A DNA stretch of 64,000 nucleotides from Streptomyces shenzhenensis. Its GTDB lineage: Bacteria > Actinomycetota > Actinomycetes > Streptomycetales > Streptomycetaceae. The stretch spans positions 124,001 to 188,000 of the forward strand of contig NZ_PENI01000011.1 in assembly GCF_003688995.1 (NCBI RefSeq). Reading direction: 5' to 3'. Shown here one piece after another: positions 43,895 through 52,494 of the stretch; position 1 is the stretch's first letter, and every line of letters begins with the position of its first letter. Both the position numbers and the translations under genes were made by a program. The notes below the pieces were generated by a model. That model was given only the letters and a program-made list of their open reading frames with translations. It ran no database searches and was not told where the DNA came from.

Positions 43895-45445
43895 GTGTTC
43901 GATACTCTCTCCGATCGCCTCTCAGCCACCTTCAAAAACTTGCGCGGCAAGGGGCGTCTGAGCGAAGCGGACATCGACGCCACGGCGCGTGAGATCCGCA
44001 TCGCGCTGCTCGAAGCCGACGTCGCCCTTCCTGTCGTTCGGACGTTCATCAAGAACGTCAAGGAGCGCGCACTCGGTGCGGACGTCTCCAAGGCGCTGAA
44101 TCCCGCCCAACAGGTTCTCAAGATCGTCAACGACGAGCTTGTGCAGGTTCTCGGCGGTGAGACCCGGCGGCTGCGTTTCGCCAAGCAGCCGCCCACGGTG
44201 ATCATGCTGGCCGGTCTGCAGGGTGCCGGTAAGACCACCCTCGCGGGCAAGCTCGGCCGGTGGCTCAAGGAGCAGGGCCACTCGCCGCTGCTCGTCGCCG
44301 CCGACCTCCAGCGCCCGAACGCCGTCAACCAGCTGAGCGTCGTCGCCGAGCGCGCCGGCGTCGCGGTCTACGCGCCCGAGCCGGGCAACGGCGTCGGTGA
44401 CCCGGTCAAGGTCGCCAAGGAATCCATCGAACACGCGAAGTCCAAGGTCCACGACATCGTGGTGGTGGACACCGCCGGCCGCCTGGGCATCGACCAGGAG
44501 ATGATGCAGCAGGCCGCGGACATCCGGGACGCGGTCTCCCCGGACGAGATCCTCTTCGTCGTCGACGCGATGATCGGTCAGGACGCCGTCAACACGGCCG
44601 AGGCCTTCCGCGACGGCGTCGGCTTCGACGGCGTGGTGCTCTCCAAGCTCGACGGCGACGCCCGCGGCGGTGCGGCCCTGTCGATCCGCCAGATCACCGG
44701 CAAGCCGATCATGTTCGCGTCGAACGGCGAGAAGCTGGAGGACTTCGACGCGTTCCACCCGGACCGGATGGCCTCCCGCATCCTCGACATGGGTGATCTG
44801 CTCACCCTGATCGAGCAGGCGGAGAAGACGTTCAGTCAGGAAGAGGCCGAGAAGATGGCCTCCAAGCTGGCGTCCAAGAAGGGCCAGGACTTCACCCTGG
44901 ACGACTTCCTGGCCCAGATGGAGCAGGTCAGGAAGATGGGCAGCATCAGCAAGCTGCTCGGCATGCTGCCCGGCATGGGGCAGATCAAGGACCAGATCAA
45001 CAACCTCGACGAGCGTGACGTCGACCGCACCGCCGCGATCATCAAGTCGATGACCCCGGGTGAGCGCCAGGAACCCACGATCATCAACGGCTCGCGCCGC
45101 GCCCGTATCGCCAAGGGCTCGGGCGTCGAGGTCAGCGCGGTCAAGAACCTGGTCGAGCGGTTCTTCGAGGCGCGCAAGATGATGTCCCGCATGGCTCAGG
45201 GCGGCGGCATGCCCGGCATGCCGGGGATCCCGGGCATGGGCGGCGGCCCCGGCCGGACGAAGAAGCAGCCGAAGAAGGCCAAGGGCAAGCAGCGTTCCGG
45301 CAACCCGATGAAGCGCAAGCAGCAGGAGCTGGAGGCGGCCCAGCGGCGTGAGGCCGGGGCCCAGCAGGGCGGCGCCTTCGGCCTGCCGCAGCAGGGCGGG
45401 CAGGACTTCGAGCTGCCGGACGAGTTCAAGAAGTTCATGGGCTAG
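43895..45445 (+). CDS. ffh: Signal recognition particle protein Ffh
   Basis: Ffh is the SRP GTPase that binds signal sequences and the SRP RNA. The 516-residue product has an N-domain (RLSATFKNLRGKGRLSEADI), G1 GLQGAGKTT at residues 107-115, DTAGRLGID, and SKLDGDARGG. A Met-rich M-domain follows (KLLGMLPGMGQIKDQI, then ARKMMSRMAQGGGMPGMPG). The C-terminus has a Lys-rich stretch and a Gln/Gly tail longer than in E. coli. GTG at 43895 gives the standard N-terminus. No SRP RNA gene is seen in this window. Confidence 0.96.
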   Translation: MFDTLSDRLSATFKNLRGKGRLSEADIDATAREIRIALLEADVALPVVRTFIKNVKERALGADVSKALNPAQQVLKIVNDELVQVLGGETRRLRFAKQPPTVIMLAGLQGAGKTTLAGKLGRWLKEQGHSPLLVAADLQRPNAVNQLSVVAERAGVAVYAPEPGNGVGDPVKVAKESIEHAKSKVHDIVVVDTAGRLGIDQEMMQQAADIRDAVSPDEILFVVDAMIGQDAVNTAEAFRDGVGFDGVVLSKLDGDARGGAALSIRQITGKPIMFASNGEKLEDFDAFHPDRMASRILDMGDLLTLIEQAEKTFSQEEAEKMASKLASKKGQDFTLDDFLAQMEQVRKMGSISKLLGMLPGMGQIKDQINNLDERDVDRTAAIIKSMTPGERQEPTIINGSRRARIAKGSGVEVSAVKNLVERFFEARKMMSRMAQGGGMPGMPGIPGMGGGPGRTKKQPKKAKGKQRSGNPMKRKQQELEAAQRREAGAQQGGAFGLPQQGGQDFELPDEFKKFMG

Positions 45446-46299
45446 GGAACGCGGGCGATCAGATAGCGGAAGACGTTCGGCATCCATACCGTTCCGTCCT
45501 GCCGCCGGTAAGGATGCAGCGCCTCCCGCAGCTCCTTGTCCACCTGCGCCCGGTCGGTGGTGGCGATCGCCGCGTCGAACAGCCCCGTCGACAGCAGACC
45601 GCGTACCGCGCTGTCGGGGTCCGCGTATCCGAACGGGCAGGCCACCCGGCCGGAACCGGCCGGCCGCAGCCCGGCCCGCCGGGCGATCTCCTCCAGGTCG
45701 TCGCGCCGGGCCGGGTGCCGACGGCCCGCGCCGCGCAGGGGATCGGCCGGCTTGGCGGCCATCCGCAGCACGGACGAGGTGGCGCAGCGCTCCGGTGGGC
45801 CCCAGCCGGTCAGCACCACGGCCGCCCCGTGCGCGGCGAGCGGTGTCGCGGCGCTGAGCAGTGCGCCCAGCCGTTCGGCGTCGCCCGTCGCGCACCCGAT
45901 CGGTTCGAAGGCGGTCACCAGGGTGAACGGGGGTGTCTCCGCGTCGGCCGCGTCCCCCGGTGAGCCGTCGACGGTCCGGGCGCGCGCACGCGTGCGCGCG
46001 CTCCACGCGTCCGGCAGCAGGCGCTGGCGCGCGAGGGCGAGGAGTTCGGGCCGGGCGGAGTCCACGCCGGTCACCGCGGCCCCTCTGGAGGCCGCCGTCA
46101 GCAGGGCGAGCCCGGAACCGCAGCGAAGGCCCAGCAGCCTGGTGGCGGGGCCGACTTCAAGACGTTCGTAGACCGACTCGTGGAGCGGGACCAGCATCCG
46201 CTCCTGGATCTCGGACCAGTCACGCGCGCGTGCGTCCCCGTCAGCACGGGGCGCGGGTCCCGCGTGGGACGGGTGCTGCCGCAGGAGCGTGGGTGTCAT
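45442..46299 (-). CDS. SAM-dependent methyltransferase-like protein
   Basis: The 285-residue product has a class I SAM-binding fold: RLLGLRCGSGLALLTAASRGAAV (motif I; quoted in part, residues about 56-78), GVDSARPELLALARQRL, and FTLVTAFEPIGCATG. The last third (GLFDAAIATTDRAQVDKELREAL, then DGTVWMPNVFRYLIARVP) resembles small-molecule methyltransferases. Substrate unknown. The stop overlaps the convergent ffh end by four bases. It is divergent from proS, with 199 bases between them, so they could share regulation. Confidence 0.75.
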   Translation of the reverse strand: MTPTLLRQHPSHAGPAPRADGDARARDWSEIQERMLVPLHESVYERLEVGPATRLLGLRCGSGLALLTAASRGAAVTGVDSARPELLALARQRLLPDAWSARTRARARTVDGSPGDAADAETPPFTLVTAFEPIGCATGDAERLGALLSAATPLAAHGAAVVLTGWGPPERCATSSVLRMAAKPADPLRGAGRRHPARRDDLEEIARRAGLRPAGSGRVACPFGYADPDSAVRGLLSTGLFDAAIATTDRAQVDKELREALHPYRRQDGTVWMPNVFRYLIARVP

Positions 46300-46498
46300 G
46301 GACAAGCGCCCCAATCCGCCGAAGGCTGCCGGTGTGCGCGGTTGTGTGGCCCCCGTGCCGTGCGCGCGCACGCTCCACGTGTGCCAGGTAACTCCGGGCT
46401 CGCGACGGCGTCCAGGGGTCGTGGAGCCCGGTGCTCGGCTTCCCGGCGGCTGTGGCGAGAATTCACATCCCGGCAACGTGGACCCGTACCATCGCGCC

Positions 46499-47914
46499 AT
46501 GGCAAAGGCACCCGTTCTCACACCCCGGGCGGTCGACTTCCCCCGCTGGTACCAGGATCTGATCAACAAGGCCGAGCTGGCCGACAACGGTCCGGTGCGC
46601 GGCACCATGGTGATCCGACCGTACGGGTACGGGCTGTGGGAGCGGATGCAGGCCGAGATGGACGCCCGGATCAAGGAGTCCGGTGCCTCCAACGCCTACT
46701 TCCCCCTGTTCATCCCGCAGTCGTACCTGACCCGGGAGGCCGAGCACGTCGAGGGCTTCGCGCCGGAGCTGGCCGTCGTCACGCACGGCGGTGGCAAGGA
46801 GCTGGAGGAGCCCGTCGTCGTCCGGCCCACCTCGGAGACGATCGTCAACGACTACTTCGCCAAGTGGGTGCAGAGCTACCGCGATCTGCCGCTGCTGATC
46901 AACCAGTGGGCGAACGTCGTGCGCTGGGAGCTGCGCCCGCGCGTGTTCCTGCGGACGACGGAGTTCCTCTGGCAGGAGGGCCACACCGCGCACGCCACGT
47001 ACGAGGACGCCCGGGACTACGCCGCGCACATCCACCGGAACGTGTACGCCGACTTCATGGAGAACGTGCTCGCCATGGACGTCCTGGCGGGCCGCAAGAC
47101 GGCCGCCGAGCGCTTCGCCGGCGCCATCAACACCCTCACCCTGGAGGGCATGATGGGCGACGGCAAGGCCCTCCAGCTGGGCACCAGCCATGAACTCGGC
47201 CAGAACTTCGCCAAGGCCTTCCACACCCAGTACCTGTCGAAGGACGGCCGGCAGGAGTACGTCTGGCAGACCTCCTGGGGCTCCACCACCCGCATGGTCG
47301 GCGCCCTGGTGATGATGCACGGTGACGACGACGGGCTGCGCGTGCCGCCCCGCCTGGCGCAGATCCAGGTCGTCGTCCTCGGGGTGAAGGACGACGCGGC
47401 GGTCGTGGCCGAGGTGCGCGAGATCGGCGAGCGGCTGACGGCGGCCGGGATCCGGGTCCGGGTGGACGACCGTACGGACATCCCGTTCGGCCGGCGCGCC
47501 GTCGACTGGGAGCTGAAGGGCGTGCCCGTACGCATCGAGGTCGGCCCGCGCGATCTGGAGAACGGCACCGCGATGCTGGTCCGCCGGATTCCCGGGGGCA
47601 AGGCGCCGGTCGCCCTGGACGCGCTGGCCGGGCTGCTCCCGCAGATCCTCGACGAGGACCAGGCGCTGCTCCTGCGCCAGTCCCGGGAGCGCCGCGAGTC
47701 CCGCACCACCGATGTGACCACCGTGGAGGAGGCCGTCGAGGCCGCCACCGCCGGTGGCTGGGCGCGCATCCCGTGGGCCGTCCTCGGCGAAGAGGGCGAG
47801 GCCAGGCTGGCCGAGCACGCCGTCACCGTACGGTGTCTGGTCGCCGCGGACGGGTCGGTGCCGGACGCCGACGACGCCCCCGGTAACGTCGCGGTCGTCG
47901 CGCGCGCGTACTGA
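46499..47914 (+). CDS. proS: Prolyl-tRNA synthetase, compact (archaeal/eukaryotic-like) type
   Basis: This class II synthetase charges tRNA-Pro. The 471-residue product opens LTPRAVDFPRWYQDLINKAELA and contains PTSETIVNDYFAKWVQSYRD, the motif 2 region RTTEFLWQEGHTAHAT, and GTSHELGQNFAKAFHTQYL. An anticodon-binding domain (PPRLAQIQVVVLGVKDDA) and a C-terminal extension follow. There is no room for the about 180-residue editing insertion of ordinary bacterial ProRS, so this is the other structural lineage. From memory, S. coelicolor also has a long bacterial ProRS elsewhere; if so here, this is a second copy. ATG at 46499 starts the conserved domain. Confidence 0.88.
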   Translation: MAKAPVLTPRAVDFPRWYQDLINKAELADNGPVRGTMVIRPYGYGLWERMQAEMDARIKESGASNAYFPLFIPQSYLTREAEHVEGFAPELAVVTHGGGKELEEPVVVRPTSETIVNDYFAKWVQSYRDLPLLINQWANVVRWELRPRVFLRTTEFLWQEGHTAHATYEDARDYAAHIHRNVYADFMENVLAMDVLAGRKTAAERFAGAINTLTLEGMMGDGKALQLGTSHELGQNFAKAFHTQYLSKDGRQEYVWQTSWGSTTRMVGALVMMHGDDDGLRVPPRLAQIQVVVLGVKDDAAVVAEVREIGERLTAAGIRVRVDDRTDIPFGRRAVDWELKGVPVRIEVGPRDLENGTAMLVRRIPGGKAPVALDALAGLLPQILDEDQALLLRQSRERRESRTTDVTTVEEAVEAATAGGWARIPWAVLGEEGEARLAEHAVTVRCLVAADGSVPDADDAPGNVAVVARAY

Positions 47915-47979
47915 GGCGGCGTCTTCGTCGCGAGAGCGGCCGAAACGCCTCTTGCGCATCAGCCGACCGCAGTCGCCCC

Positions 47980-48004
47980 GGCGCGCGGACACGGTCCACG
48001 CGCC
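47980..48004 (+). terminator. Hairpin after proS
   Basis: GGCGCGCGGAC (47980-47990) pairs with GTCCACGCGCC (47994-48004) with one mismatch around an ACG loop, 65 bases after the proS stop. Confidence 0.6.
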
Positions 48005-48139
48005 GGGTCCTACGGCGGACTACGTACCGGCTTGGTATGAGCTGCGCGGCTTCTCCGCAGATCAGCGCACCCGCCCTCGTCAGGACGCATCAGCGGCAAC
48101 TGACGGGTACGTGCAAATTATTTGGGATGCCCCGGAATC

Positions 48140-48165
48140 GGAACACAGCGGCACTCCGGCTCGTT
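48140..48165 (+). promoter_or_regulatory. ECF-sigma-type promoter candidate (GGAAC-n17-CGTT)
   Basis: GGAAC at 48140-48144 and CGTT at 48162-48165 are spaced by 17 bases, matching the general ECF (sigma-E-like) pattern. The -10 lies only 8 bases before the GTG of the SprT-like gene, so transcription would begin at or near the start codon. No Shine-Dalgarno is present, which fits a leaderless mRNA. Confidence 0.45.
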
Positions 48166-48173
48166 GTCATTAC

Positions 48174-48770
48174 GTGAGCACGACACAGACACCACCTGTT
48201 CTCGCCGCAGAGCTGGCACAGGCGTGGGCCGACATTCAGCGGTACCACCCCGAGCTGCCCGACCTTGCCGCGCCAGAGTCCCTGATCGGAGAGTCGTCGT
48301 CCGCGTGCGGGCACGAACTCTCCTTCGAGCGACTGCTCCATGAGGCAGTCCACGGCGTCGCCGCCGCCCGCGGCGTGCGCGACACCTCCCGAGCCGGCCG
48401 CTACCACAACCGGAGATTCCTCGCCATCGCCGAGGAGCTGGGCCTTGACCACCCCGACGAGCCGCATCCCAGCAGCGGCTTCTCGCTGGTCACGCTCAAT
48501 CCCGAGGCGAAGCGGCGCTACCGCCCGACCATGGAGCGGCTGCAGCGCGCGCTGAAGGCCCATCTGGCGGCCACCTCCGCCGACACCTCCCGCACCTTCC
48601 GCGGCCCGGCCGCCCGGCACGGCTCCTCCGGCGGCGGCGTCCGCGTCAAGGCCGTCTGCGACTGCGGGCGCAACGTCCGGGTCGTGCCGTCGGTGCTGGC
48701 CCAGGCGCCCATCATGTGCGGCGGCTGCGGCAAGCCGTTCCGGATCCCGGAGGTCGTGGGAGCGGCGTAA
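48174..48770 (+). CDS. SprT-like zincin with C-terminal zinc ribbon
   Basis: The 198-residue product has an HExxH metalloprotease motif, LLHEAVHGVAAARG (His56, Glu57, His60). This is followed by DTSRAGRYHNRRFLAIAEEL, where His78 is a likely third ligand, as in SprT-like proteins. Near the C-terminus KAVCDCG and IMCGGCGKPF form two cysteine pairs of a zinc ribbon. SprT/Spartan relatives cleave DNA-protein crosslinks, but bacterial members are poorly studied. The frame is open further upstream; the GTG at 48174 fits the domain and the promoter. It stands alone before the rpsP operon. Confidence 0.75.
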   Translation: MSTTQTPPVLAAELAQAWADIQRYHPELPDLAAPESLIGESSSACGHELSFERLLHEAVHGVAAARGVRDTSRAGRYHNRRFLAIAEELGLDHPDEPHPSSGFSLVTLNPEAKRRYRPTMERLQRALKAHLAATSADTSRTFRGPAARHGSSGGGVRVKAVCDCGRNVRVVPSVLAQAPIMCGGCGKPFRIPEVVGAA

Positions 48771-49107
48771 TCCGCGGGCCGCGATACCGGCATCTCGTGG
48801 GTGCCGGTGGGGCCGAGCGATGCAGGGTGCCGCTGTCCGGCGGCACCTCGCAGCACCGGGCAGCGCACCCGACGTGAGCGTGACTTCACCTCCACGCCGG
48901 GTGCCTGCCGGGCATGCCCGAATACGGCCCGCGTACCGTCGGCCGAGAGCGGCCCGCAGGGTGTGGCACAATGGCTAGCTGTACTCGACAGCCGTACAGG
49001 ACCCCTCTCTCCTCCGGCTGACGCGTCCATCGGGCCACTCGGGTACCGCAACCCCACGCGGCATCTCGTTGTGCCCCACCACGTCAAATCCAGGAGAACC
49101 CACTCCC
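48771..49107 (+). other. Intergenic region before the rpsP operon
   Basis: Apart from the hairpin at its left end, this 337-bp gap holds a likely rpsP promoter with -10 CACAAT (48967-48972) and a short inverted repeat CTGTAC/GTACAG (about 48979-48999) just after it. A typical -35 is not clear. No gene is evident. Confidence 0.4.
48786..48808 (+). terminator. Small hairpin after the SprT-like gene
   Basis: ACCGGCA (48786-48792) and TGCCGGT (48802-48808) are perfect arms around a 9-base loop, 16 bases past the stop. Confidence 0.5.
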
Positions 49108-49530
49108 GTGGCAGTCAAGATCAAGCTGAAGCGTCTGGGCAAGATCCGTTCGCCTCACTACCGCATCGTCATCGCCGACTCCCGCACCCGCCGTGACGGC
49201 CGGGCGATCGAGGAGATCGGCAAGTACCACCCGACCTACAACCCGTCGGTCATCGAGGTGGACGCCGAGCGTGTGGCGTACTGGCTCGGGGTCGGCGCGC
49301 AGCCGACCGAGCCCGTGCTCGCCATCCTGAAGAAGACCGGCGACTGGCAGAAGTTCAAGGGCGAGCCCGCTCCGGCGCCGCTGCTCGTCGCCGCGCCGAA
49401 GGCCACGCGTCCGTCGTTCGAGGCGCTCGGCGGCGAGGACGAGGGCAAGGGTGAGGCGATCACCCAGAAGAAGAAGGCCGAGAAGAAGGACGAGGCCGCC
49501 GCCGAGTCCTCCGAGTCGACCGAGGCCTGA
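49108..49530 (+). CDS. rpsP: 30S ribosomal protein S16
   Basis: S16 is an assembly protein of the small subunit. The 140-residue product begins AVKIKLKRLGKIRSPHYRIV and continues with DSRTRRDGRAIEEIGKYHP and VDAERVAYWLGVGAQPTEPV. The last 55 residues are a charged Lys/Glu/Ala extension (KKKAEKKDEAAAESS) beyond the usual core. GTG at 49108 is preceded by CAGGAGAAC. It starts the operon rpsP-khpA-rimM-trmD. Confidence 0.96.
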   Translation: MAVKIKLKRLGKIRSPHYRIVIADSRTRRDGRAIEEIGKYHPTYNPSVIEVDAERVAYWLGVGAQPTEPVLAILKKTGDWQKFKGEPAPAPLLVAAPKATRPSFEALGGEDEGKGEAITQKKKAEKKDEAAAESSESTEA

Positions 49531-49535
49531 GCAGC

Positions 49536-49775
49536 ATGCTCGAAGAGGCGCTTGAGCACCTGGTGAAGGGCATCGTCGACAACCCTGACGATGTGCAGGT
49601 CGCCTCGCGCAACCTGCGCCGCGGGCGCGTCCTGGAGGTCCGGGTGCACCCCGACGACCTCGGCAAGGTGATCGGCCGCAACGGCCGCACCGCGCGCGCA
49701 CTGCGCACCGTCGTGGGCGCCATCGGCGGTCGCGGAGTCCGCGTCGACCTCGTCGACGTCGACCACGTCCGCTGA
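49536..49775 (+). CDS. khpA: KH-domain RNA-binding protein
   Basis: The 79-residue product is a single KH domain with the RNA-binding loop GKVIGRNGRTARALRTVVGA. Relatives (KhpA) bind RNA and affect cell envelope regulation in firmicutes. The start is five bases after the rpsP stop and its ribosome site is inside rpsP. Its position between rpsP and rimM is conserved in many Gram-positive genomes. Confidence 0.93.
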   Translation: MLEEALEHLVKGIVDNPDDVQVASRNLRRGRVLEVRVHPDDLGKVIGRNGRTARALRTVVGAIGGRGVRVDLVDVDHVR

Positions 49776-49867
49776 CGCTTTTCGCAACCGGCTCGGGCCG
49801 GGGAAGGCCACTGGGCCGTCCCCGGCCCGCAGTCGTATGACAGGAGATCGACAGGAGATTTGGACAC

Positions 49868-50437
49868 GTGCAGCTGGTAGTCGCACGGATCGGCCGTGCC
49901 CATGGCATCAAGGGTGAGGTCACCGTCGAGGTACGTACCGACGAGCCGGAACTCAGGCTCGCGCCCGGTGCCGTGCTCACCACCGACCCCGCCTCCGCGG
50001 GACCGCTCACCATCGAGACGGGCCGCGTCCACAGCGGCCGCCTGCTCCTGCGCTTCGCGGGCGTCCAGGACCGCAACGGCGCCGAGGCCCTCCGCAACAC
50101 CCTCCTGATCGCCGAGATCGACCCGGAGGAACTGCCCGAGGGCGAGGACGAGTACTACGACCACCAGTTGATCGACCTCGACGTGGTCACCGAGGACGGC
50201 ACGGAGATCGGCCGGATCACCGAGATCTCCCATCTGCCCTCCCAGGATCTGTTCATCGTCGAGCGGCCCGACGGCAGCGAGGTGCTGATCCCCTTCGTCG
50301 AGGAGATCGTCACCGAGATCGACCTGGCGGAGCAGAAGGCCGTCGTCGCACCCCCGCCCGGCCTCATCGACGACCACGCGGCCGGCGACGAGGCCGCCGA
50401 CGGACGCGGCGCCGAGTCCGGGGGCGACGGCGCATGA
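49868..50437 (+). CDS. rimM: Ribosome maturation factor RimM
   Basis: RimM binds S19 and helps mature the 30S head. The 189-residue product begins QLVVARIGRAHGIKGEVTVE and has the second barrel with DEYYDHQLIDLDVVTEDG and SHLPSQDLFIVERPDG, plus FVEEIVTEIDLAEQKAVV. GTG at 49868 follows AGGAGATTTGG. The stop overlaps trmD (ATGA). It ends in a short acidic Ala/Gly tail. Confidence 0.95.
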   Translation: MQLVVARIGRAHGIKGEVTVEVRTDEPELRLAPGAVLTTDPASAGPLTIETGRVHSGRLLLRFAGVQDRNGAEALRNTLLIAEIDPEELPEGEDEYYDHQLIDLDVVTEDGTEIGRITEISHLPSQDLFIVERPDGSEVLIPFVEEIVTEIDLAEQKAVVAPPPGLIDDHAAGDEAADGRGAESGGDGA

Positions 50438-51267
50438 GGCTCGACGTCGTGACGATCTTCCCCGAGTACCTGGAACCGCTGAATGTGTCCCTCGTCGGCA
50501 AGGCACGCGCGCGCGGGCAGCTGAACGTGCACGTGCACGAGCTGCGGACCTGGGCGTACGACCGCCACAACACGGTCGACGACACCCCGTACGGCGGCGG
50601 CCCCGGCATGGTCATGAAGACCGAGCCGTGGGGAGAGGCCCTCGACTCCGTGCTGGCCGACGGCTACGAGACCGGCTCCCGGGCGCCCGCCTTGATCGTG
50701 CCCACCCCCAGCGGCCGCCCGTTCACCCAGGAACTGGCCGTCGAGCTCTCCGGACGGCCCTGGCTGATCTTCGCGCCGGCCCGCTACGAGGGCATCGACC
50801 GGCGCGTCACGGACGAGTACGCGGCACGGATGCCGGTGTACGAGGTGTCCATCGGCGACTATGTGCTGGCCGGCGGCGAGGCGGCCGTCCTCGTCGTCAC
50901 CGAGGCCGTGGCACGGCTGCTGCCCGGTGTCCTCGGCAACGCCGAGTCCCACCGCGACGACTCCTTCGCGCCCGGTGCGATGGCCGGCCTCCTGGAGGGC
51001 CCCGTCTACACCAAGCCGCCCCTCTGGCGCGGCCGTGACATCCCGGACGTGCTGCTCAGCGGCCACCACGGGAAGATCGCCCGCTGGCGCCGGGACGAGG
51101 CCCTGAAGCGCACGGCGGCCAACCGGCCCGACCTCATCGAGCGCTGCGACCCCAAGGGCCTCGACAAGAAGGACCGCGAGATGCTCTCCATCCTCGGCTG
51201 GGCCCCGGACCCGGACGGCGAGCCGTACGGCCGATTTTGGCGCAGACCAGAAGGCATGGAACAATAG
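50434..51267 (+). CDS. trmD: tRNA (guanine(37)-N(1))-methyltransferase
   Basis: TrmD methylates G37 of tRNAs to prevent frameshifting. The 277-residue product begins MRLDVVTIFPEYLEPL. It has DDTPYGGGPGMVMK and the SPOUT trefoil-knot SAM site around EGIDRRVTDEYA and SIGDYVLAGGEAAVLVV. It is somewhat longer than E. coli TrmD (255), with the extra residues in the C-terminal half. It overlaps rimM by four bases. Confidence 0.96.
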   Translation: MRLDVVTIFPEYLEPLNVSLVGKARARGQLNVHVHELRTWAYDRHNTVDDTPYGGGPGMVMKTEPWGEALDSVLADGYETGSRAPALIVPTPSGRPFTQELAVELSGRPWLIFAPARYEGIDRRVTDEYAARMPVYEVSIGDYVLAGGEAAVLVVTEAVARLLPGVLGNAESHRDDSFAPGAMAGLLEGPVYTKPPLWRGRDIPDVLLSGHHGKIARWRRDEALKRTAANRPDLIERCDPKGLDKKDREMLSILGWAPDPDGEPYGRFWRRPEGMEQ

Positions 51268-51402
51268 GTCGCTGTTGTGCGTCCGTCCGGCGTGCGCCCC
51301 TGCCACAGGGGGACACGACGCCCGTCCCGACCCGCACGGCACACCTCCCGAACTTCTAGTTCCCGTTGATGACCTGTGGCATCAGCGAAGAAAGCAGACG
51401 AC

Positions 51403-51753
51403 ATGTCTCACCTGCTCGACTCCGTCGACTCCGCGTCGCTGCGCAGCGACGTCCCGGCCTTCCGCCCGGGTGACACCGTCAACGTGCACGTCCGCGTCAT
51501 CGAGGGCAACCGCTCCCGTGTGCAGCAGTTCAAGGGCGTAGTCATCCGCCGCCAGGGCTCCGGTGTCCGCGAGACCTTCACGGTCCGCAAGGTCTCCTTC
51601 TCCGTCGGCGTCGAGCGCACCTTCCCGGTGCACACCCCGATCGTGGAGAAGATCGAGCTCGTCACCAAGGGTGACGTGCGCCGCGCCAAGCTGTACTACC
51701 TGCGTGACCTGCGCGGCAAGGCCGCGAAGATCAAGGAGAAGCGCGAGAACTGA
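51403..51753 (+). CDS. rplS: 50S ribosomal protein L19
   Basis: L19 sits at the subunit interface. The 116-residue product has MSHLLDSVDSASLRSDVPAF, then RPGDTVNVHVRVIEGNRSRV, QQFKGVVIRRQGSGVRETFT and LYYLRDLRGKAAKIKEKREN. I chose the ATG at 51403; a GTG nine codons upstream is in frame but lies outside the conserved domain. The 135-base gap after trmD may carry a separate promoter. Confidence 0.96.
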   Translation: MSHLLDSVDSASLRSDVPAFRPGDTVNVHVRVIEGNRSRVQQFKGVVIRRQGSGVRETFTVRKVSFSVGVERTFPVHTPIVEKIELVTKGDVRRAKLYYLRDLRGKAAKIKEKREN

Positions 51754-51798
51754 GCGCTTCGCGGAGTCCGCGGCGGGGCCGGATAGCATCAGCCCCCG

Positions 51799-52494
51799 AT
51801 GGACACCGAAGCACAGCCGATGCGACGCGACCGCACCTCCAGCCCCGGTACACCGGGCGCGGAGAGGCGGTCGCGTTTCGCGTTGGTGTCGCGATTCGCC
51901 GACTGGCTGCCGGGCGGACGGATCACCCTCACCCTCTTCGTCTGTCTGCTGTTCCTGCTGCTCCTCAACACGTTCGTGGCGCAGCCCTTCCAGATCCCGA
52001 GCGGATCCATGGAGGGCGGATTGAGGATCGGGGACCGCGTTCTCGTAAATAAGTTGGCGTACCGTTTTGGTGCCGAGCCGCAGCGCGGTGATGTCGTCGT
52101 GTTCGACGGAACCGGGTATTTCGGGGACGCGGACTACATCAAACGCGTTGTAGGTGTGGGCGGAGACCATGTGGTGTGCTGCGACAAGGAGGGGAGGATC
52201 GAAGTGAACGGCCGAGCGGTCGACGAGACGGCGTTCCTCCATCCCGGGGACAGCCCGTCCAGCGTGCCCTTCGACGTCGTCGTGCCCCCGGGCCGGCTGT
52301 TCGTGCTCGGCGACCACCGCAGCGACTCCAGCGACTCCCGCGACCACCTGGGCTCCCCGGGCGGCGGCATGATCCCCGTCGGCGATGTGATCGGGCGGGC
52401 CGACTGGATCGCCTGGCCCTTCGCGCACTGGACCCACCTGCACCGCCCTGACGCCTACGCGCGCGTGCCCGCCGCGGAGGACGCGCATGGGTAA
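51799..52494 (+). CDS. sipW: Type I signal peptidase (first of four)
   Basis: This membrane serine-lysine protease removes signal peptides. The 231-residue product has one N-terminal membrane segment (about 43-62), the catalytic Ser70 in IPSGSMEGG, Lys115 in DYIKRVVGVGGD, and box E GDHRSDSSDSRDH. No second, C-terminal membrane helix is evident. The stretch 52038-52080 uses several low-GC codons (GTA AAT AAG TTG), atypical for the region. The gene overlaps the next one by eight bases. The four-gene order matches sipWXYZ known from Streptomyces. Confidence 0.93.
   Translation: MDTEAQPMRRDRTSSPGTPGAERRSRFALVSRFADWLPGGRITLTLFVCLLFLLLLNTFVAQPFQIPSGSMEGGLRIGDRVLVNKLAYRFGAEPQRGDVVVFDGTGYFGDADYIKRVVGVGGDHVVCCDKEGRIEVNGRAVDETAFLHPGDSPSSVPFDVVVPPGRLFVLGDHRSDSSDSRDHLGSPGGGMIPVGDVIGRADWIAWPFAHWTHLHRPDAYARVPAAEDAHG

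Noticed and set aside
46381..46498. T-box riboswitch before proS
   Set aside because: An imperfect inverted repeat is present (CGGGCT and GAGCCCG arms), but the conserved T-box sequence and a Pro specifier loop are not identifiable.
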